From: Loripinus fragilis
Taxonomy: Eukaryota > Mollusca > Bivalvia > Lucinida > Lucinidae
Assembly (NCBI GenBank): GCA_964019695.1
Contig: OZ026525.1
Coordinates: 67,563,753 to 67,627,752, forward strand
Reading direction: 5' to 3'
DNA length: 64,000 nucleotides
The notes below the pieces were generated by a model. The model worked only from the letters and a program-made list of their open reading frames with translations, searched no databases and was not told the DNA's origin. Below are positions 22,500 to 37,271 of this stretch, in pieces. Each line of letters starts with the position of its first letter. Within the stretch, counting starts at the first letter, position 1. Both the position numbers and the translations under genes were made by a program.

Positions 22500-23611
22500 G
22501 GAGTAAATAATTTAGCCAAAAAATATTTTCTTAGCACAATTTAAGATAGTAAAAAAATTTCACTATTTTTGTAAGGTCCGCGCCTGTGGAATTTCCGTCA
22601 AAAATTCAATTTTCTAAAAATTGCCTAAAATTGTGGAGAAACAGTTCTTTTGATGAAAGGAATAAATAATTTAGCCAAAAAATATTTTTTTAGCACAATT
22701 TAAGATAGTACCTAATTTTCAATATTTTTGTAAGGTCCGCGCCTGTCAAATTTCCGTCAAAAATTCAATTTTCCAGAAATTGCCTAAAATTGTGGAAAAA
22801 CACTTCTTTTGATGAAAGGAATAAATAATTTAGCCAAAAAATATTTTCTTAGCACAAATTAAGATAGAACCTAATTTACACTATTTTTGTAAGGTCCGCG
22901 TCTGTCGAATTTCCGTCAAAAATTCAATTTTCCAAAAATTGCCTAAAATTGTGGAGAAACACTTCTTTTGATGAAAGGAATAAATAATTTAGCCAAAAAT
23001 TTTTTTTCTTAGCACAATTTAAGAAAGTACCTAATTTTCATTATTTTTGTAAGGTCCGCGCCAATCCAATTTTCGTCAAAAAATCAACTTTCCAAAAAAG
23101 CCTAAAATTGTGGAGAAACAGTTCTTTTGATGAAAGGAATAAATAATTTAGCCAAAAAATATTTTCTTAGCACAATTTAAGATAGTATCTAATTTTCACT
23201 ATTTTTGTAAGGTCCGTGCCTGTCGAATTTCCGTCAAAAATTCAATTTTCCAAAACTTGCTAAAAATGTGGAGAAACACTTCTTTTGATGAAAGGAATAA
23301 ATAATTTAGAGAAAAAATATTTTCTTTGCACAATTTAAGATAGTACCAAATTTTCACTATTTTTGTAAGGTCCACGCCTGTCGAATTTCCGTTAAAAATT
23401 CAATTTTTCAAAAATTGCCTAAAATTGTGGAGAAACACTTCTTTTGATGAAAGGAATAAATAATGTAGCCAAAAAATATTTTCTTAGCCCAAATTAAGAT
23501 AGTACCTAATTTTCACTATTTTTGTAAGGTCCGCGCCTGTCAAATTTCCGTCAAAAATTCAATTTTCGAAAAATTGCCTAAAATTGTGGAGAAACACTTC
23601 TTTAGATGAAA
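22500..23611. repeat. Mosaic transition zone between A-type and central HOR
   Basis: Seven or so monomers of mixed type. GAGTAAATAATTT followed by GATAGTAAAAAAATTTCAC (22500-22560) resembles 61165-61235. The stretch 22700-22990 follows 62380-62670 at an offset of 39680 bp and shares the rare CTAATTTACAC. GCCAATCC monomers of B type follow near 23060, then GTTAAAAATTC and TTCTTTGCAC monomers of A type near 23330. No extended duplication of the whole zone is visible within the window. Confidence 0.7.
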
Positions 23612-26130
23612 GGAATAAATAATTTAGCCAAAAAATGTTTTCTTAGCACAATCTAAGATAGTACCTAATTTTCAATATTTTTGTAAGGGTCGTGCCTGTC
23701 GAATTTCCGTCAAAAATTCAATTTTCAAAAAATTGCCTAAAATTGTGGAGAAACACTTCTTTTGATGAAAAGAATAAATAATTTAGCCAAAAAATATTTT
23801 CTTAGCACAATTTAAGATAGTAAAAAAATTTCACTATTTTTGTTAGGTCCGCGCCTGTCGAATGCACGTCAAAAATTCAATTTTCTAAAAATTGCCTAAA
23901 ATTGTGGAGAAACAGTTCTTATGATGAAAGGAATAAATAATTTAGCCAAAAAATATTTTCTTAGCACAATTTAAGATAGTACCTAATTTTCACCATTTTT
24001 GTAAGGCTCGCCCCTGTCGAATACCGGTCAAAAATTCAATTTTCCAAAAATTGCCTAAAATTGTGGAGAAACACTTCTTTTGATGAAAGGAATAAATAAT
24101 TTAGCGAAAAAATATTTTCTTAGCACAATTTAAGAAAGTACCTAATTTTCACTATTTTTGTAAGGTCCGCGCTAATCCAATTTTCGTCAAAAAATCAATT
24201 TTCCAAAAAAGCCTAATATTGTGGAGAAACAGTTCTTTTGATGAAAGGAATAAATAATTTAACCAAAAAATATTTCTTTAGCACAATTTAAGATAGTACC
24301 TAATTTTCACTATTTTTGTAAGGTACGCGCCTGTCGAATTTCCGTCAAAAATTCAATTTTCAAAAAAATTGCCTAAAATTGTGGAGAAACACTTCTTTTG
24401 ATGAAAGGAATAAATAATTTAGCCAATAAATATTTTTAGCGCAGTTAAGATAGTACCCAAATTTTCACTATTTTTGTAAGGTCCGCGCCTGTTGAATTTC
24501 CGTCAAAAAATCAATTTTCCAAAAATTGCCTAAAATTGTGGAGAAACAGTTCTTTTGATGAAAGGAATAAATAATTTAGCCAAAAAATATTTTCTTATCA
24601 CAGTTAAGATAGAACCTTATTTTCACTATTTTTGTAAGGTCCGCGTCTGTCGAATTTCCGTCAAAAATTCAATTTTCCAAAAATTGCCTAAAATTGTGGA
24701 GAAATACTTCTTTTGATGAAAGGTATAAATAATTTAGCAAAAAAATATTTTCTTAGAACAATTTAAGATAGTACCTAATTTTCACTATTTATGTAAGGTC
24801 CGGGCCTGTCGAATATCCGTCAAAAATTCAATTTTCCAAAAATTGCCTAAAATTGTGGATACAGTTCTTTTGATGAAAGGAATAAATAATTTAGCTAAAA
24901 AATATTTTTTAGCACAATTTAAGATAGTACCTAATTTTCACTATTTTTGTAAGGTATGCGCCTGTCGAATTTCCAATAAAAATTCAATTTTCCAAAAATT
25001 GCCTAAAATTGTGGAGAAACACTTCTTTTGATGAAAGGAGTAAATAATTTAGCCAAAAAATATTTTATTAGCACAATTTAAGATAGTAAAAAATTTCACT
25101 ATTTTTGTAAGGTCCGCGCCTGTCGAATTTCCGTCAAAAATTCAATTTTTTAAAAATTGCCTAAAATTGTGGAGAAACAGTTCTTTTGATGAAAGGAATA
25201 AATAATTTAGCCAAAAAATATTTTTTTACCACAATTTAAGATAGTATCTAATTTTCACTATTTTTGTAAGGTCCGCGCCTGTCGAATTTCCGTCAAAAAT
25301 TCAATTTTCCAAAAATTGCCTAAAATTGTGGAGATACAGTTCTTTTGATGAAAGGAATAAATAATTTAGCTAAAAAATATTTTTTAGCACAATTTAAGAT
25401 AGTACCTAATTTTCACTATTTTTGTAAGGTCCGGGCCTGTCGAATTTCCATCAAAAATTCAATTTTCCGAAATTTGCCTAAAATTGTGGAGAAACACTTC
25501 TTTTGATGAAAGGAATAAATAATTTAGAGAAATAATATTTTCTTAGCACAATTTAAGATAGTCCCTAATTTTCACTATTTTTGTAAGGTCTGCGCCAATC
25601 CAATTTTCGTCAAAAATTCAATTTTCCAAAAATTGCCTAAAATTGTGGAGAAACACTTCTTTTGATGAAAGGAATAAATAATTTAGCCAAAACATATTTT
25701 TTTAGCACAATTTAAGATAGTCCCTAATTTTCACTATTTTTGTAAGGTCCGCGCCAATCCAATTTTCGTCAAAAAATCAATTTTCCAAAAATTGCCTAAA
25801 ATTATGGAGAAACACTTCTTTTGATGAAAGGAATAAATTATTTAGCCAAAAAGTATTTTCTTAGCACAATTTAAGATAGTACCTAATTTTCACAATTTTT
25901 GTAAGGTCCGCGCCTGTCGAATTTCCATCAAAAATTCAATTTTCTAAAAATTGCCTAAAATTGTGGAGAAACACTTCTTTTGATGAAAGGTATAAATAAT
26001 ATAGCAAAAAAATATTTTCTTAGAACAATTTAAGATAGTACCTAATTTTCACTATTTATGTAAGGTCCGCGCCTGTCGAATTTCCATCAAAAATTCAATT
26101 TTCCAAAAATTGCCTAAAATTGTGGAGAAA
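23612..26130. repeat. Central HOR, segment P copy 1 (twin at 30428-32946)
   Basis: About 2519 bp (16 monomers) match 30428-32946 at an offset of 6816 bp. Shared rare markers are AAAAAATGTTTTC with AATCTAAGATAG, CGAATGCACGTC (23861 and 30677), CGAATACCGGTC, CCGCGCTAATCC (24171 and 30987), AATAAATATTTTTAGCGCAG and TTGTGGATACAG (2-bp deletion). Visible differences include CCGGGCCTG (near 24802) against CCGCGCCTG. The copies part near 26131, GAAACAGTTC against GAAACACTTC. Confidence 0.88.
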
Positions 26131-26450
26131 CAGTTCTTTTGATGAAAGGAATAAATAATTTAGCCAAAAAATATTTTTTAGCACAGTTAAGATAGAACCT
26201 AATTTGCACTATTTTTGTAAGGTCCGCGTCTGTCGAATTTCCGTCAAAAATTCAATTTTCCAAAAATTGCCTAAAATTGTGGAGAAACACTTCTTTTGAT
26301 GAAAGGAATAAATAATTTAGCCAAAAAATTTTTTTTCTTAGCACAATTTAAGAAAGTACCTAATTTTCACTATTTTTGTAAGGTCCGCGCCAATCCAATT
26401 TTCGTCAAAAAATCAATTTTCCAAAAAAGCCTAATATTGTGGAGAAACAG

Positions 26451-29400
26451 TTCTTTTGATGAAAGGAATAAATTATTTAGCAAAATAATATTTTTTTAGC
26501 ACAATTTAAGATAGTACCTAATTTTCACTATTTTTGTAAGGTACGCGCCTGTCGAATTTCCGTCAAAAATTCAATTTTCAAAAAAATTGCCTAAAATTGT
26601 GGAGAAACACTTCTTTTGATGAAAGGAATAAATAATTTAGCCAAAAAATATTTTTAGCACAGTTAAGATAGTACCTAATTTTCACTATTTTTGTAAGGTA
26701 CGCGCCTGTCGAATTTCCGTCAAAAATTCAATTTTCAAAAAAATTGCCTAAAATTGTGGAGAAACACTTCTTTTGATGAACGGAATAAATAATTTAGCCA
26801 AAAAATATTTTTAGCACAGTTAAGATAGTACCTAATTTTCACTATTTTTGTAAGGGGCGCGCCTGTCGAATTTCTGTCAAAAAATCAATTTTCCAAAAAT
26901 TGCCTAAAATTGTGGAGAAACAGTTCTTTTGATGAAAGGAATAAATAATTTAGCCAAAAAATGTTTTTTTGCACAGTTAAGATAGAACCTAATTTTCACT
27001 ATTTTTGGAAGGTCCGCGTCTGTCGAATTTCAGTCAAAAATTCAATTTTCCAAAAATTGCCTAAAATTGTGGAGAAACACTTCTTTTGATGAAAGGTATA
27101 AATAATTTAGCAAAAAAATATTTTCTTAGAACAATTTAAGATAGTACCTAATTTTCACTATTTATGTAAGGTCCGCGCCTGTCGAATTTCCGTCAAAAAT
27201 TCACTTTTCCAAAAATTGCCTTAAATTGTGGAGAAACACTTCTTTTGATGAAAGGAATAAATAATTTAGCCAAAAAAATTTTTTTCTTAGCACAATTTAA
27301 GAAAGTACCTAATTTTCACTATTTTTGTAAGGTCCGCGCTAATCCAATTTTCGTCAAAAAAACAATTTTCCAAAAAAGCCTAATATTGTGGAGAAACAGT
27401 TCTTTTGATGAAAGGAATAAATAATTTAACCAAAAAATATTTTTTTAGCACAATTTAAGATAGTACCTAATTTTCACTATTTTTGTAAGGTACGCGCCTG
27501 TCGAATTTCCGTCAAAAATTCAATTTTCAAAAAAATTGCCTAAAATTGTGGAGAAACACTTCTTTTGATGAAAGGAATAAATAATTTAGCCAATAAATAT
27601 TTTTAGCGCAGTTAAGATAGTACCCAAATTTTCACTATTTTTGTAAGGTCCGCGCCTGTTGAATTTCCGTCAAAAAATCAATTTTCCAAAAATTGCCTAA
27701 AATTGTGGAGAAACAGTTCTTTTGATGAAAGGAATAAATAATTTAGCCAAAAAATATTTTCTTATCACAGTTAAGATAGAACCTTATTTTCACTATTTTT
27801 GTAAGGTCCGCGTCTGTCGAATTTCCGTCAAAAATTCAATTTTCCAAAAATTGCCTAAAATTGTGGAGAAATACTTCTTTTGATGAAAGGTATAAATAAT
27901 TTAGCAAAAAAATATTTTCTTAGAACAATTTAAGATAGTACCTAATTTTCACTATTTATGTAAGGTCCGCGCCTGTCGAATATCCGTCAAAAATTCAATT
28001 TTCCAAAAATTGCCTAAAATTGTGGATACAGTTCTTTTGATGAAAGGAATAAATAATTTAGCTAAAAAATATTTTTTAGCACAATTTAAGATAGTACCTA
28101 ATTTTCACTATTTTTGTAAAGGTATGCGCCTGTCGAATTTCCAATAAAAATTCAATTTTCCAAAAATTGCCTAAAATTGTGGAGAAACACTTCTTTTGAT
28201 GAAAGGAGTAAATAATTTAGCCAAAAAATATTTTATTAGCACAATTTAAGATAGTAAAAAATTTCACTATTTTTGTAAGGTCCGCGCCTGTCGAATTTCC
28301 GTCAAAAATTCAATTTTCTAAAAATTGCCTAAAATTGTGGAGAAACAGTTCTTTTGATGAAAGGAATAAATAATTTAGCCAAAAATATTTTTTTAGCACA
28401 ATTTAAGATAGTACCTAATTTTCACTATTTTTGTAAGGTCCGCGCCTGTCGAATTTCCGTCAAAAATTCAATTTTCCAAAAATTGCCTAAAATTGTGGAG
28501 ATACAGTTCTTTTGATGAAAGGAATAAATAATTTAGCTAAAAAATATTTTTTAGCACAATTTAAGATAGTACCTAATTTTCACTATTTTTGTAAGGTCCG
28601 GGCCTGTCGAATTTCCATCAAAAATTCAATTTTCCGAAATTTGCCTAAAATTGTGGAGAAACACTTCTTTTGATGAAAGGAATAAATAATTTAGAGAAAT
28701 AATATTTTCTTAGCACAATTTAAGATAGTCCCTAATTTTCACTATTTTTGTAAGGTCTGCGCCAATCCAATTTTCGTCAAAAATTCAATTTTCCAAAAAT
28801 TGCCTAAAATTGTGGAGAAACACTTCTTTTGATGAAAGGAATAAATAATTTAGCCAAAAAATATTTTTTTAGCACAATTTAAGATAGTCCCTAATTTTCA
28901 CTATTTTTGTAAGGTCCGCGCCAATCCAATTTTCGTCAAAAAATCAATTTTCCAAAAATTGCCTAAAATTATGGAGAAACACTTCTTTTGATGAAAGGAA
29001 TAAATTATTTAGCCAAAAAGTATTTTCTTAGCACAATTTAAGATAGTACCTAATTTTCACAATTTTTGTAAGGTCCGCGCCTGTCGAATTTCCATCAAAA
29101 ATTCAATTTTCTAAAAATTGCCTAAAATTGTGGAGAAACACTTCTTTTGATGAAAGGTATAAATAATATAGCAAAAAAATATTTTCTTAGAACAATTTAA
29201 GATAGTACCTAATTTTCACTATTTATGTAAGGTCCGCGCCTGTCGAATTTCCATCAAAAATTCAATTTTCCAAAAATTGCCTAAAATTGTGGAGAAACAG
29301 TTCTTTTGATGAAAGGAATAAATAATTTAGCCAAAAAATATTTTTTAGCACAGTTAAGATAGAACCTAATTTTCACTATTTTTGTAAGGTCCGCGTCTGT

Positions 29401-30452
29401 CGAATTTCCGTCAAAAATTCAATTTTCCAAAAATTGCCTAAAATTGTGGAGAAACACTTCTTTTGATGAAAGGAATAAATAATTTAGCCAAAAAATTTTT
29501 TTTCTTAGCACAATTTAAGAAAGTACCTAATTTTCACTATTTTTGTAAGGTCCGCGCCAATCCAATTTTCGTCAAAAAATCAATTTTCCAAAAAAGCCTA
29601 ATATTGTGGAGAAACAGTTCTTTTGATGAAAGGAATAAATAATTTAGCCAAAAATATTTTTTCTTAGCACAATTTAAGAAAGTACCTAATTTTCACCATT
29701 TTTGTAAGGCTCGCCCCTGTCGAATATCCGTCAAAAATTCAATTTTCCAAAAATTGCCTAAAATTGTGGAGAAACACTTCTTTTGATGAAAGGAATAAAT
29801 AATTTAGCCAAAAAGTATTTTCTTAGCACAATTTAAGATAGAACCTAATTTTACTATTTTTGTAAGGTCCGCGTCTGTCCAATTTCCGTCAAAAATTCAA
29901 TTTTCCAAAAATTGCCTAAAATTGTGCAGAAACACTTCTTTTGATGAAAGGAATAAATAATTTAGCCAAAAATTTTTTTTTCTTAGCACAATTTAAGAAA
30001 GTACCTAATTTTCACTATTTTTGTAAGGTCCGCGCCAATCCAATTTTCGTCAAAAAATCAATTTTCCAAAAATTGCCTAAAATTATGGAGAAACACTTCT
30101 TTTGATGAAAGGAATAAATTATTTAGCAAAAAAATATTTTTTTAGCACAATTTAAGATAGTACCTAATTTTCACTATTTTTGTAAGGTACGCGCCTGTCG
30201 AATTTCCGTCAAAAATTCAATTTTCAAAAAAATTGCCTAAAATTGTGGAGAAACACTTCTTTTGATGAAAGGAATAAATAATTTAGCCAAAAAATATTTT
30301 TAGCACAGTTAAGATAGTACCTAATTTTCACTATTTTTGTAAGGTACGCGCCTGTCGAATTTCCGTCAAAAATTCAATTTTCAAAAAAATTGCCTAAAAT
30401 TGTGGAGAAACACTTCTTTTGATGAACGGAATAAATAATTTAGCCAAAAAAT
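26451..30452. repeat. Central HOR, segment Q copy 1 (twin at 33269-37271)
   Basis: About 4 kb (25 monomers) match 33269-37271 at an offset of 6818-6819 bp. Shared markers include AAATTATTTAGC, TTTTCAAAAAAATTGCC, GATGAACGG, TTGTAAGGGGCGCGCC (near 26851 and 33669), TTTTTGGAAGG, TTCACTTTTCC and CCGCGCTAATCC (27338 and 34156). The offset changes by one base at an A-run (AGCCAAAAATATT near 28377). One substitution is AAAAATGTTTTTTTGC (near 26958) against AAAAATATTTTTTTGC. Confidence 0.87.
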
Positions 30453-32946
30453 GTTTTCTTAGCACAATCTAAGATAGTACCTAATTTTCAATATTTTTGT
30501 AAGGGTCGTGCCTGTCGAATTTCCGTCAAAAATTCAATTTTCAAAAAATTGCCTAAAATTGTGGAGAAACACTTCTTTTGATGAAAAGAATAAATAATTT
30601 AGCCAAAAAATATTTTCTTAGCACAATTTAAGATAGTAAAAAAATTTCACTATTTTTGTTAGGTCCGCGCCTGTCGAATGCACGTCAAAAATTCAATTTT
30701 CTAAAAATTGCCTAAAATTGTGGAGAAACAGTTCTTATGATGAAAGGAATAAATAATTTAGCCAAAAAATATTTTCTTAGCACAATTTAAGATAGTACCT
30801 AATTTTCACCATTTTTGTAAGGCTCGCCCCTGTCGAATACCGGTCAAAAATTCAATTTTCCAAAAATTGCCTAAAATTGTGGAGAAACACTTCTTTTGAT
30901 GAAAGGAATAAATAATTTAGCGAAAAAATATTTTCTTAGCACAATTTAAGAAAGTACCTAATTTTCACTATTTTTGTAAGGTCCGCGCTAATCCAATTTT
31001 CGTCAAAAAATCAATTTTCCAAAAAAGCCTAATATTGTGGAGAAACAGTTCTTTTGATGAAAGGAATAAATAATTTAACCAAAAAATATTTCTTTAGCAC
31101 AATTTAAGATAGTACCTAATTTTCACTATTTTTGTAAGGTACGCGCCTGTCGAATTTCCGTCAAAAATTCAATTTTCAAAAAAATTGCCTAAAATTGTGG
31201 AGAAACACTTCTTTTGATGAAAGGAATAAATAATTTAGCCAATAAATATTTTTAGCGCAGTTAAGATAGTACCCAAATTTTCACTATTTTTGTAAGGTCC
31301 GCGCCTGTTGAATTTCCGTCAAAAAATTAATTTTCCAAAAATTGCCTAAAATTGTGGAGAAACAGTTCTTTTGATGAAAGGAATAAATAATTTAGCCAAA
31401 AAATATTTTCTTATCACAGTTAAGATAGAACCTTATTTTCACTATTTTTGTAAGGTCCGCGTCTGTCGAATTTCCGTCAAAAATTCAATTTTCCAAAAAT
31501 TGCCTAAAATTGTGGAGAAATACTTCTTTTGATGAAAGGTATAAATAATTTAGCAAAAAAATATTTTCTTAGAACAATTTAAGATAGTACCTAATTTTCA
31601 CTATTTATGTAAGGTCCGCGCCTGTCGAATATCCGTCAAAAATTCAATTTTCCAAAAATTGCCTAAAATTGTGGATACAGTTCTTTTGATGAAAGGAATA
31701 AATAATTTAGCTAAAAAATATTTTTTAGCACAATTTAAGATAGTACCTAATTTTCACTATTTTTGTAAGGTATGCGCCTGTCGAATTTCCAATAAAAATT
31801 CAATTTTCCAAAAATTGCCTAAAATTGTGGAGAAACACTTCTTTTGATGAAAGGAGTAAATAATTTAGCCAAAAAATATTTTATTAGCACAATTTAAGAT
31901 AGTAAAAAATTTCACTATTTTTGTAAGGTCCGCGCCTGTCGAATTTCCGTCAAAAATTCAATTTTTTAAAAATTGCCTAAAATTGTGGAGAAACAGTTCT
32001 TTTGATGAAAGGAATAAATAATTTAGCCAAAAAATATTTTTTTAGCACAATTTAAGATAGTATCTAATTTTCACTATTTTTGTAAGGTCCGCGCCTGTCG
32101 AATTTCCGTCAAAAATTCAATTTTCCAAAAATTGCCTAAAATTGTGGAGATACAGTTCTTTTGATGAAAGGAATAAATAATTTAGCTAAAAAATATTTTT
32201 TAGCACAATTTAAGATAGTACCTAATTTTCACTATTTTTGTAAGGTCCGGGCCTGTCGAATTTCCATCAAAAATTCAATTTTCCGAAATTTGCCTAAAAT
32301 TGTGGAGAAACACTTCTTTTGATGAAAGGAATAAATAATTTAGAGAAATAATATTTTCTTAGCACAATTTAAGATAGTCCCTAATTTTCACTATTTTTGT
32401 AAGGTCTGCGCCAATCCAATTTTCGTCAAAAATTCAATTTTCCAAAAATTGCCTAAAATTGTGGAGAAACACTTCTTTTGATGAAAGGAATAAATAATTT
32501 AGCCAAAACATATTTTTTTAGCACAATTTAAGATAGTCCCTAATTTTCACTATTTTTGTAAGGTCCGCGCCAATCCAATTTTCGTCAAAAAATCAATTTT
32601 CCAAAAATTGCCTAAAATTATGGAGAAACACTTCTTTTGATGAAAGGAATAAATTATTTAGCCAAAAAGTATTTTCTTAGCACAATTTAAGATAGTACCT
32701 AATTTTCACAATTTTTGTAAGGTCCGCGCCTGTCGAATTTCCATCAAAAATTCAATTTTCTAAAAATTGCCTAAAATTGTGGAGAAACACTTCTTTTGAT
32801 GAAAGGTATAAATAATATAGCAAAAAAATATTTTCTTAGAACAATTTAAGATAGTACCTAATTTTCACTATTTATGTAAGGTCCGCGCCTGTCGAATTTC
32901 CATCAAAAATTCAATTTTCCAAAAATTGCCTAAAATTGTGGAGAAA
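30428..32946. repeat. Central HOR, segment P copy 2
   Basis: Twin of 23612-26130. It begins inside a monomer shared with the end of segment Q (GATGAACGG then AAAAAATGTTTTC), which gives a clean P-Q-P-Q order from 23612 to 37271. It carries CGAATGCACGTC at 30677 and the TTGTGGATACAG deletion near 31670. Confidence 0.88.
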
Positions 32947-33268
32947 CACTTCTTTTGATGAAAGGAATAAATAATTTAGCGAAAAAATATTTTCTTAGCA
33001 CAATTTAAGATAGAACCTAATTTTACTATTTTTGTAAGGTCCGCGTCTGTCCAATTTCCGTCAAAAATTCAATTTTCCAAAAATTGCCTAAAATTGTGGA
33101 GAAACACTTCTTTTGATGAAAGGAATAAATAATTTAGCCAAAAATTTTTTTTTCTTAGCACAATTTAAGAAAGTACCTAATTTTCACTATTTTTGTAAGG
33201 TCCGCGCCAATCCAATTTTCGTCAAAAAATCAATTTTCCAAAAATTGCCTAAAATTATGGAGAAACAC

Positions 33269-36200
33269 TTCTTTTGATGAAAGGAATAAATTATTTAGCA
33301 AAATAATATTTTTTTAGCACAATTTAAGATAGTACCTAATTTTCACTATTTTTGTAAGGTACGCGCCTGTCGAATTTCCGTCAAAAATTCAATTTTCAAA
33401 AAAATTGCCTAAAATTGTGGAGAAACACTTCTTTTGATGAAAGGAATAAATAATTTAGCCAAAAAATATTTTTAGCACAGTTAAGATAGTACCTAATTTT
33501 CACTATTTTTGTAAGGTACGCGCCTGTCGAATTTCCGTCAAAAATTCAATTTTCAAAAAAATTGCCTAAAATTGTGGAGAAACACTTCTTTTGATGAACG
33601 GAATAAATAATTTAGCCAAAAAATATTTTTTGCACAGTTAAGATAGTACCTAATTTTCACTATTTTTGTAAGGGGCGCGCCTGTCGAATTTCTGTCAAAA
33701 AATCAATTTTCCAAAAATTGCCTAAAATTGTGGAGAAACAGTTCTTTTGATGAAAGGAATAAATAATTTAGCCAAAAAATATTTTTTTGCACAGTTAAGA
33801 TAGAACCTAATTTTCACTATTTTTGGAAGGTCCGCGTCTGTCGAATTTCAGTCAAAAATTCAATTTTCCAAAAATTGCCTAAAATTGTGGAGAAACACTT
33901 CTTTTGATGAAAGGTATAAATAATTTAGCAAAAAAATATTTTCTTAGAACAATTTAAGATAGTACCTAATTTTCACTATTTATGTAAGGTCCGCGCCTGT
34001 CGAATTTCCGTCAAAAATTCACTTTTCCAAAAATTGCCTTAAATTGTGGAGAAACACTTCTTTTGATGAAAGGAATAAATAATTTAGCCAAAAAAATTTT
34101 TTTCTTAGCACAATTTAAGAAAGTACCTAATTTTCACTATTTTTGTAAGGTCCGCGCTAATCCAATTTTCGTCAAAAAAACAATTTTCCAAAAAAGCCTA
34201 ATATTGTGGAGAAACAGTTCTTTTGATGAAAGGAATAAATAATTTAACCAAAAAATATTTTTTTAGCACAATTTAAGATAGTACCTAATTTTCACTATTT
34301 TTGTAAGGTACGCGCCTGTCGAATTTCCGTCAAAAATTCAATTTTCAAAAAAATTGCCTAAAATTGTGGAGAAACACTTCTTTTGATGAAAGGAATAAAT
34401 AATTTAGCCAATAAATATTTTTAGCGCAGTTAAGATAGTACCCAAATTTTCACTATTTTTGTAAGGTCCGCGCCTGTTGAATTTCCGTCAAAAAATCAAT
34501 TTTCCAAAAATTGCCTAAAATTGTGGAGAAACAGTTCTTTTGATGAAAGGAATAAATAATTTAGCCAAAAAATATTTTCTTATCACAGTTAAGATAGAAC
34601 CTTATTTTCACTATTTTTGTAAGGTCCGCGTCTGTCGAATTTCCGTCAAAAATTCAATTTTCCAAAAATTGCCTAAAATTGTGGAGAAATACTTCTTTTG
34701 ATGAAAGGTATAAATAATTTAGCAAAAAAATATTTTCTTAGAACAATTTAAGATAGTACCTAATTTTCACTATTTATGTAAGGTCCGCGCCTGTCGAATA
34801 TCCGTCAAAAATTCAATTTTCCAAAAATTGCCTAAAATTGTGGATACAGTTCTTTTGATGAAAGGAATAAATAATTTAGCTAAAAAATATTTTTTAGCAC
34901 AATTTAAGATAGTACCTAATTTTCACTATTTTTGTAAAGGTATGCGCCTGTCGAATTTCCAATAAAAATTCAATTTTCCAAAAATTGCCTAAAATTGTGG
35001 AGAAACACTTCTTTTGATGAAAGGAGTAAATAATTTAGCCAAAAAATATTTTATTAGCACAATTTAAGATAGTAAAAAATTTCACTATTTTTGTAAGGTC
35101 CGCGCCTGTCGAATTTCCGTCAAAAATTCAATTTTCTAAAAATTGCCTAAAATTGTGGAGAAACAGTTCTTTTGATGAAAGGAATAAATAATTTAGCCAA
35201 AAAATATTTTTTTAGCACAATTTAAGATAGTACCTAATTTTCACTATTTTTGTAAGGTCCGCGCCTGTCGAATTTCCGTCAAAAATTCAATTTTCCAAAA
35301 ATTGCCTAAAATTGTGGAGATACAGTTCTTTTGATGAAAGGAATAAATAATTTAGCTAAAAAATATTTTTTAGCACAATTTAAGATAGTACCTAATTTTC
35401 ACTATTTTTGTAAGGTCCGGGCCTGTCGAATTTCCATCAAAAATTCAATTTTCCGAAATTTGCCTAAAATTGTGGAGAAACACTTCTTTTGATGAAAGGA
35501 ATAAATAATTTAGAGAAATAATATTTTCTTAGCACAATTTAAGATAGTCCCTAATTTTCACTATTTTTGTAAGGTCTGCGCCAATCCAATTTTCGTCAAA
35601 AATTCAATTTTCCAAAAATTGCCTAAAATTGTGGAGAAACACTTCTTTTGATGAAAGGAATAAATAATTTAGCCAAAAAATATTTTTTTAGCACAATTTA
35701 AGATAGTCCCTAATTTTCACTATTTTTGTAAGGTCCGCGCCAATCCAATTTTCGTCAAAAAATCAATTTTCCAAAAATTGCCTAAAATTATGGAGAAACA
35801 CTTCTTTTGATGAAAGGAATAAATTATTTAGCCAAAAAGTATTTTCTTAGCACAATTTAAGATAGTACCTAATTTTCACAATTTTTGTAAGGTCCGCGCC
35901 TGTCGAATTTCCATCAAAAATTCAATTTTCTAAAAATTGCCTAAAATTGTGGAGAAACACTTCTTTTGATGAAAGGTATAAATAATATAGCAAAAAAATA
36001 TTTTCTTAGAACAATTTAAGATAGTACCTAATTTTCACTATTTATGTAAGGTCCGCGCCTGTCGAATTTCCATCAAAAATTCAATTTTCCAAAAATTGCC
36101 TAAAATTGTGGAGAAACAGTTCTTTTGATGAAAGGAATAAATAATTTAGCCAAAAAATATTTTTTAGCACAGTTAAGATAGAACCTAATTTTCACTATTT

Positions 36201-37271
36201 TTGTAAGGTCCGCGTCTGTCGAATTTCCGTCAAAAATTCAATTTTCCAAAAATTGCCTAAAATTGTGGAGAAACACTTCTTTTGATGAAAGGAATAAATA
36301 ATTTAGCCAAAAAATTTTTTTTCTTAGCACAATTTAAGAAAGTACCTAATTTTCACTATTTTTGTAAGGTCCGCGCCAATCCAATTTTCGTCAAAAAATC
36401 AATTTTCCAAAAAAGCCTAATATTGTGGAGAAACAGTTCTTTTGATGAAAGGAATAAATAATTTAGCCAAAAAATATTTTTTCTTAGCACAATTTAAGAA
36501 AGTACCTAATTTTCACCATTTTTGTAAGGCTCGCCCCTGTCGAATATCCGTCAAAAATTCAATTTTCCAAAAATTGCCTAAAATTGTGGAGAAACACTTC
36601 TTTTGATGAAAGGAATAAATAATTTAGCCAAAAAGTATTTTCTTAGCACAATTTAAGATAGAACCTAATTTTACTATTTTTGTAAGGTCCGCGTCTGTCC
36701 AATTTCCGTCAAAAATTCAATTTTCCAAAAATTGCCTAAAATTGTGCAGAAACACTTCTTTTGATGAAAGGAATAAATAATTTAGCCAAAAATTTTTTTT
36801 TCTTAGCACAATTTAAGAAAGTACCTAATTTTCACTATTTTTGTAAGGTCCGCGCCAATCCAATTTTCGTCAAAAAATCAATTTTCCAAAAATTGCCTAA
36901 AATTATGGAGAAACACTTCTTTTGATGAAAGGAATAAATTATTTAGCAAAAAAATATTTTTTTAGCACAATTTAAGATAGTACCTAATTTTCACTATTTT
37001 TGTAAGGTACGCGCCTGTCGAATTTCCGTCAAAAATTCAATTTTCAAAAAAATTGCCTAAAATTGTGGAGAAACACTTCTTTTGATGAAAGGAATAAATA
37101 ATTTAGCCAAAAAATATTTTTAGCACAGTTAAGATAGTACCTAATTTTCACTATTTTTGTAGGGTACGCGCCTGTCGAATTTCCGTCAAAAATTCAATTT
37201 TCAAAAAAATTGCCTAAAATTGTGGAGAAACACTTCTTTTGATGAACGGAATAAATAATTTAGCCAAAAAA
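33269..37271. repeat. Central HOR, segment Q copy 2
   Basis: Twin of 26451-30452, with the same order of variants including TTGTGGATACAG near 34842 and TTGTGCAGAAAC near 36743. After 37271 the sequence does not return to the P start. It continues as a further copy of the stretch that starts near 33620 (GGGGCGCGCC at 37317, CCGCGCTAATCC at 37804). Confidence 0.87.

Noticed and set aside
24843..25031. Plus-strand open frames of 62-67 codons (24843-25031, 26296-26499, 31659-31847)
   Set aside because: The frames at 24843 and 31659 are 6816 bp apart and are the same HOR position; they stay open because of the 2-bp deletion in TTGTGGATACAG. The one at 26296 is open through a T-run variant. These are chance effects of indels in satellite DNA.
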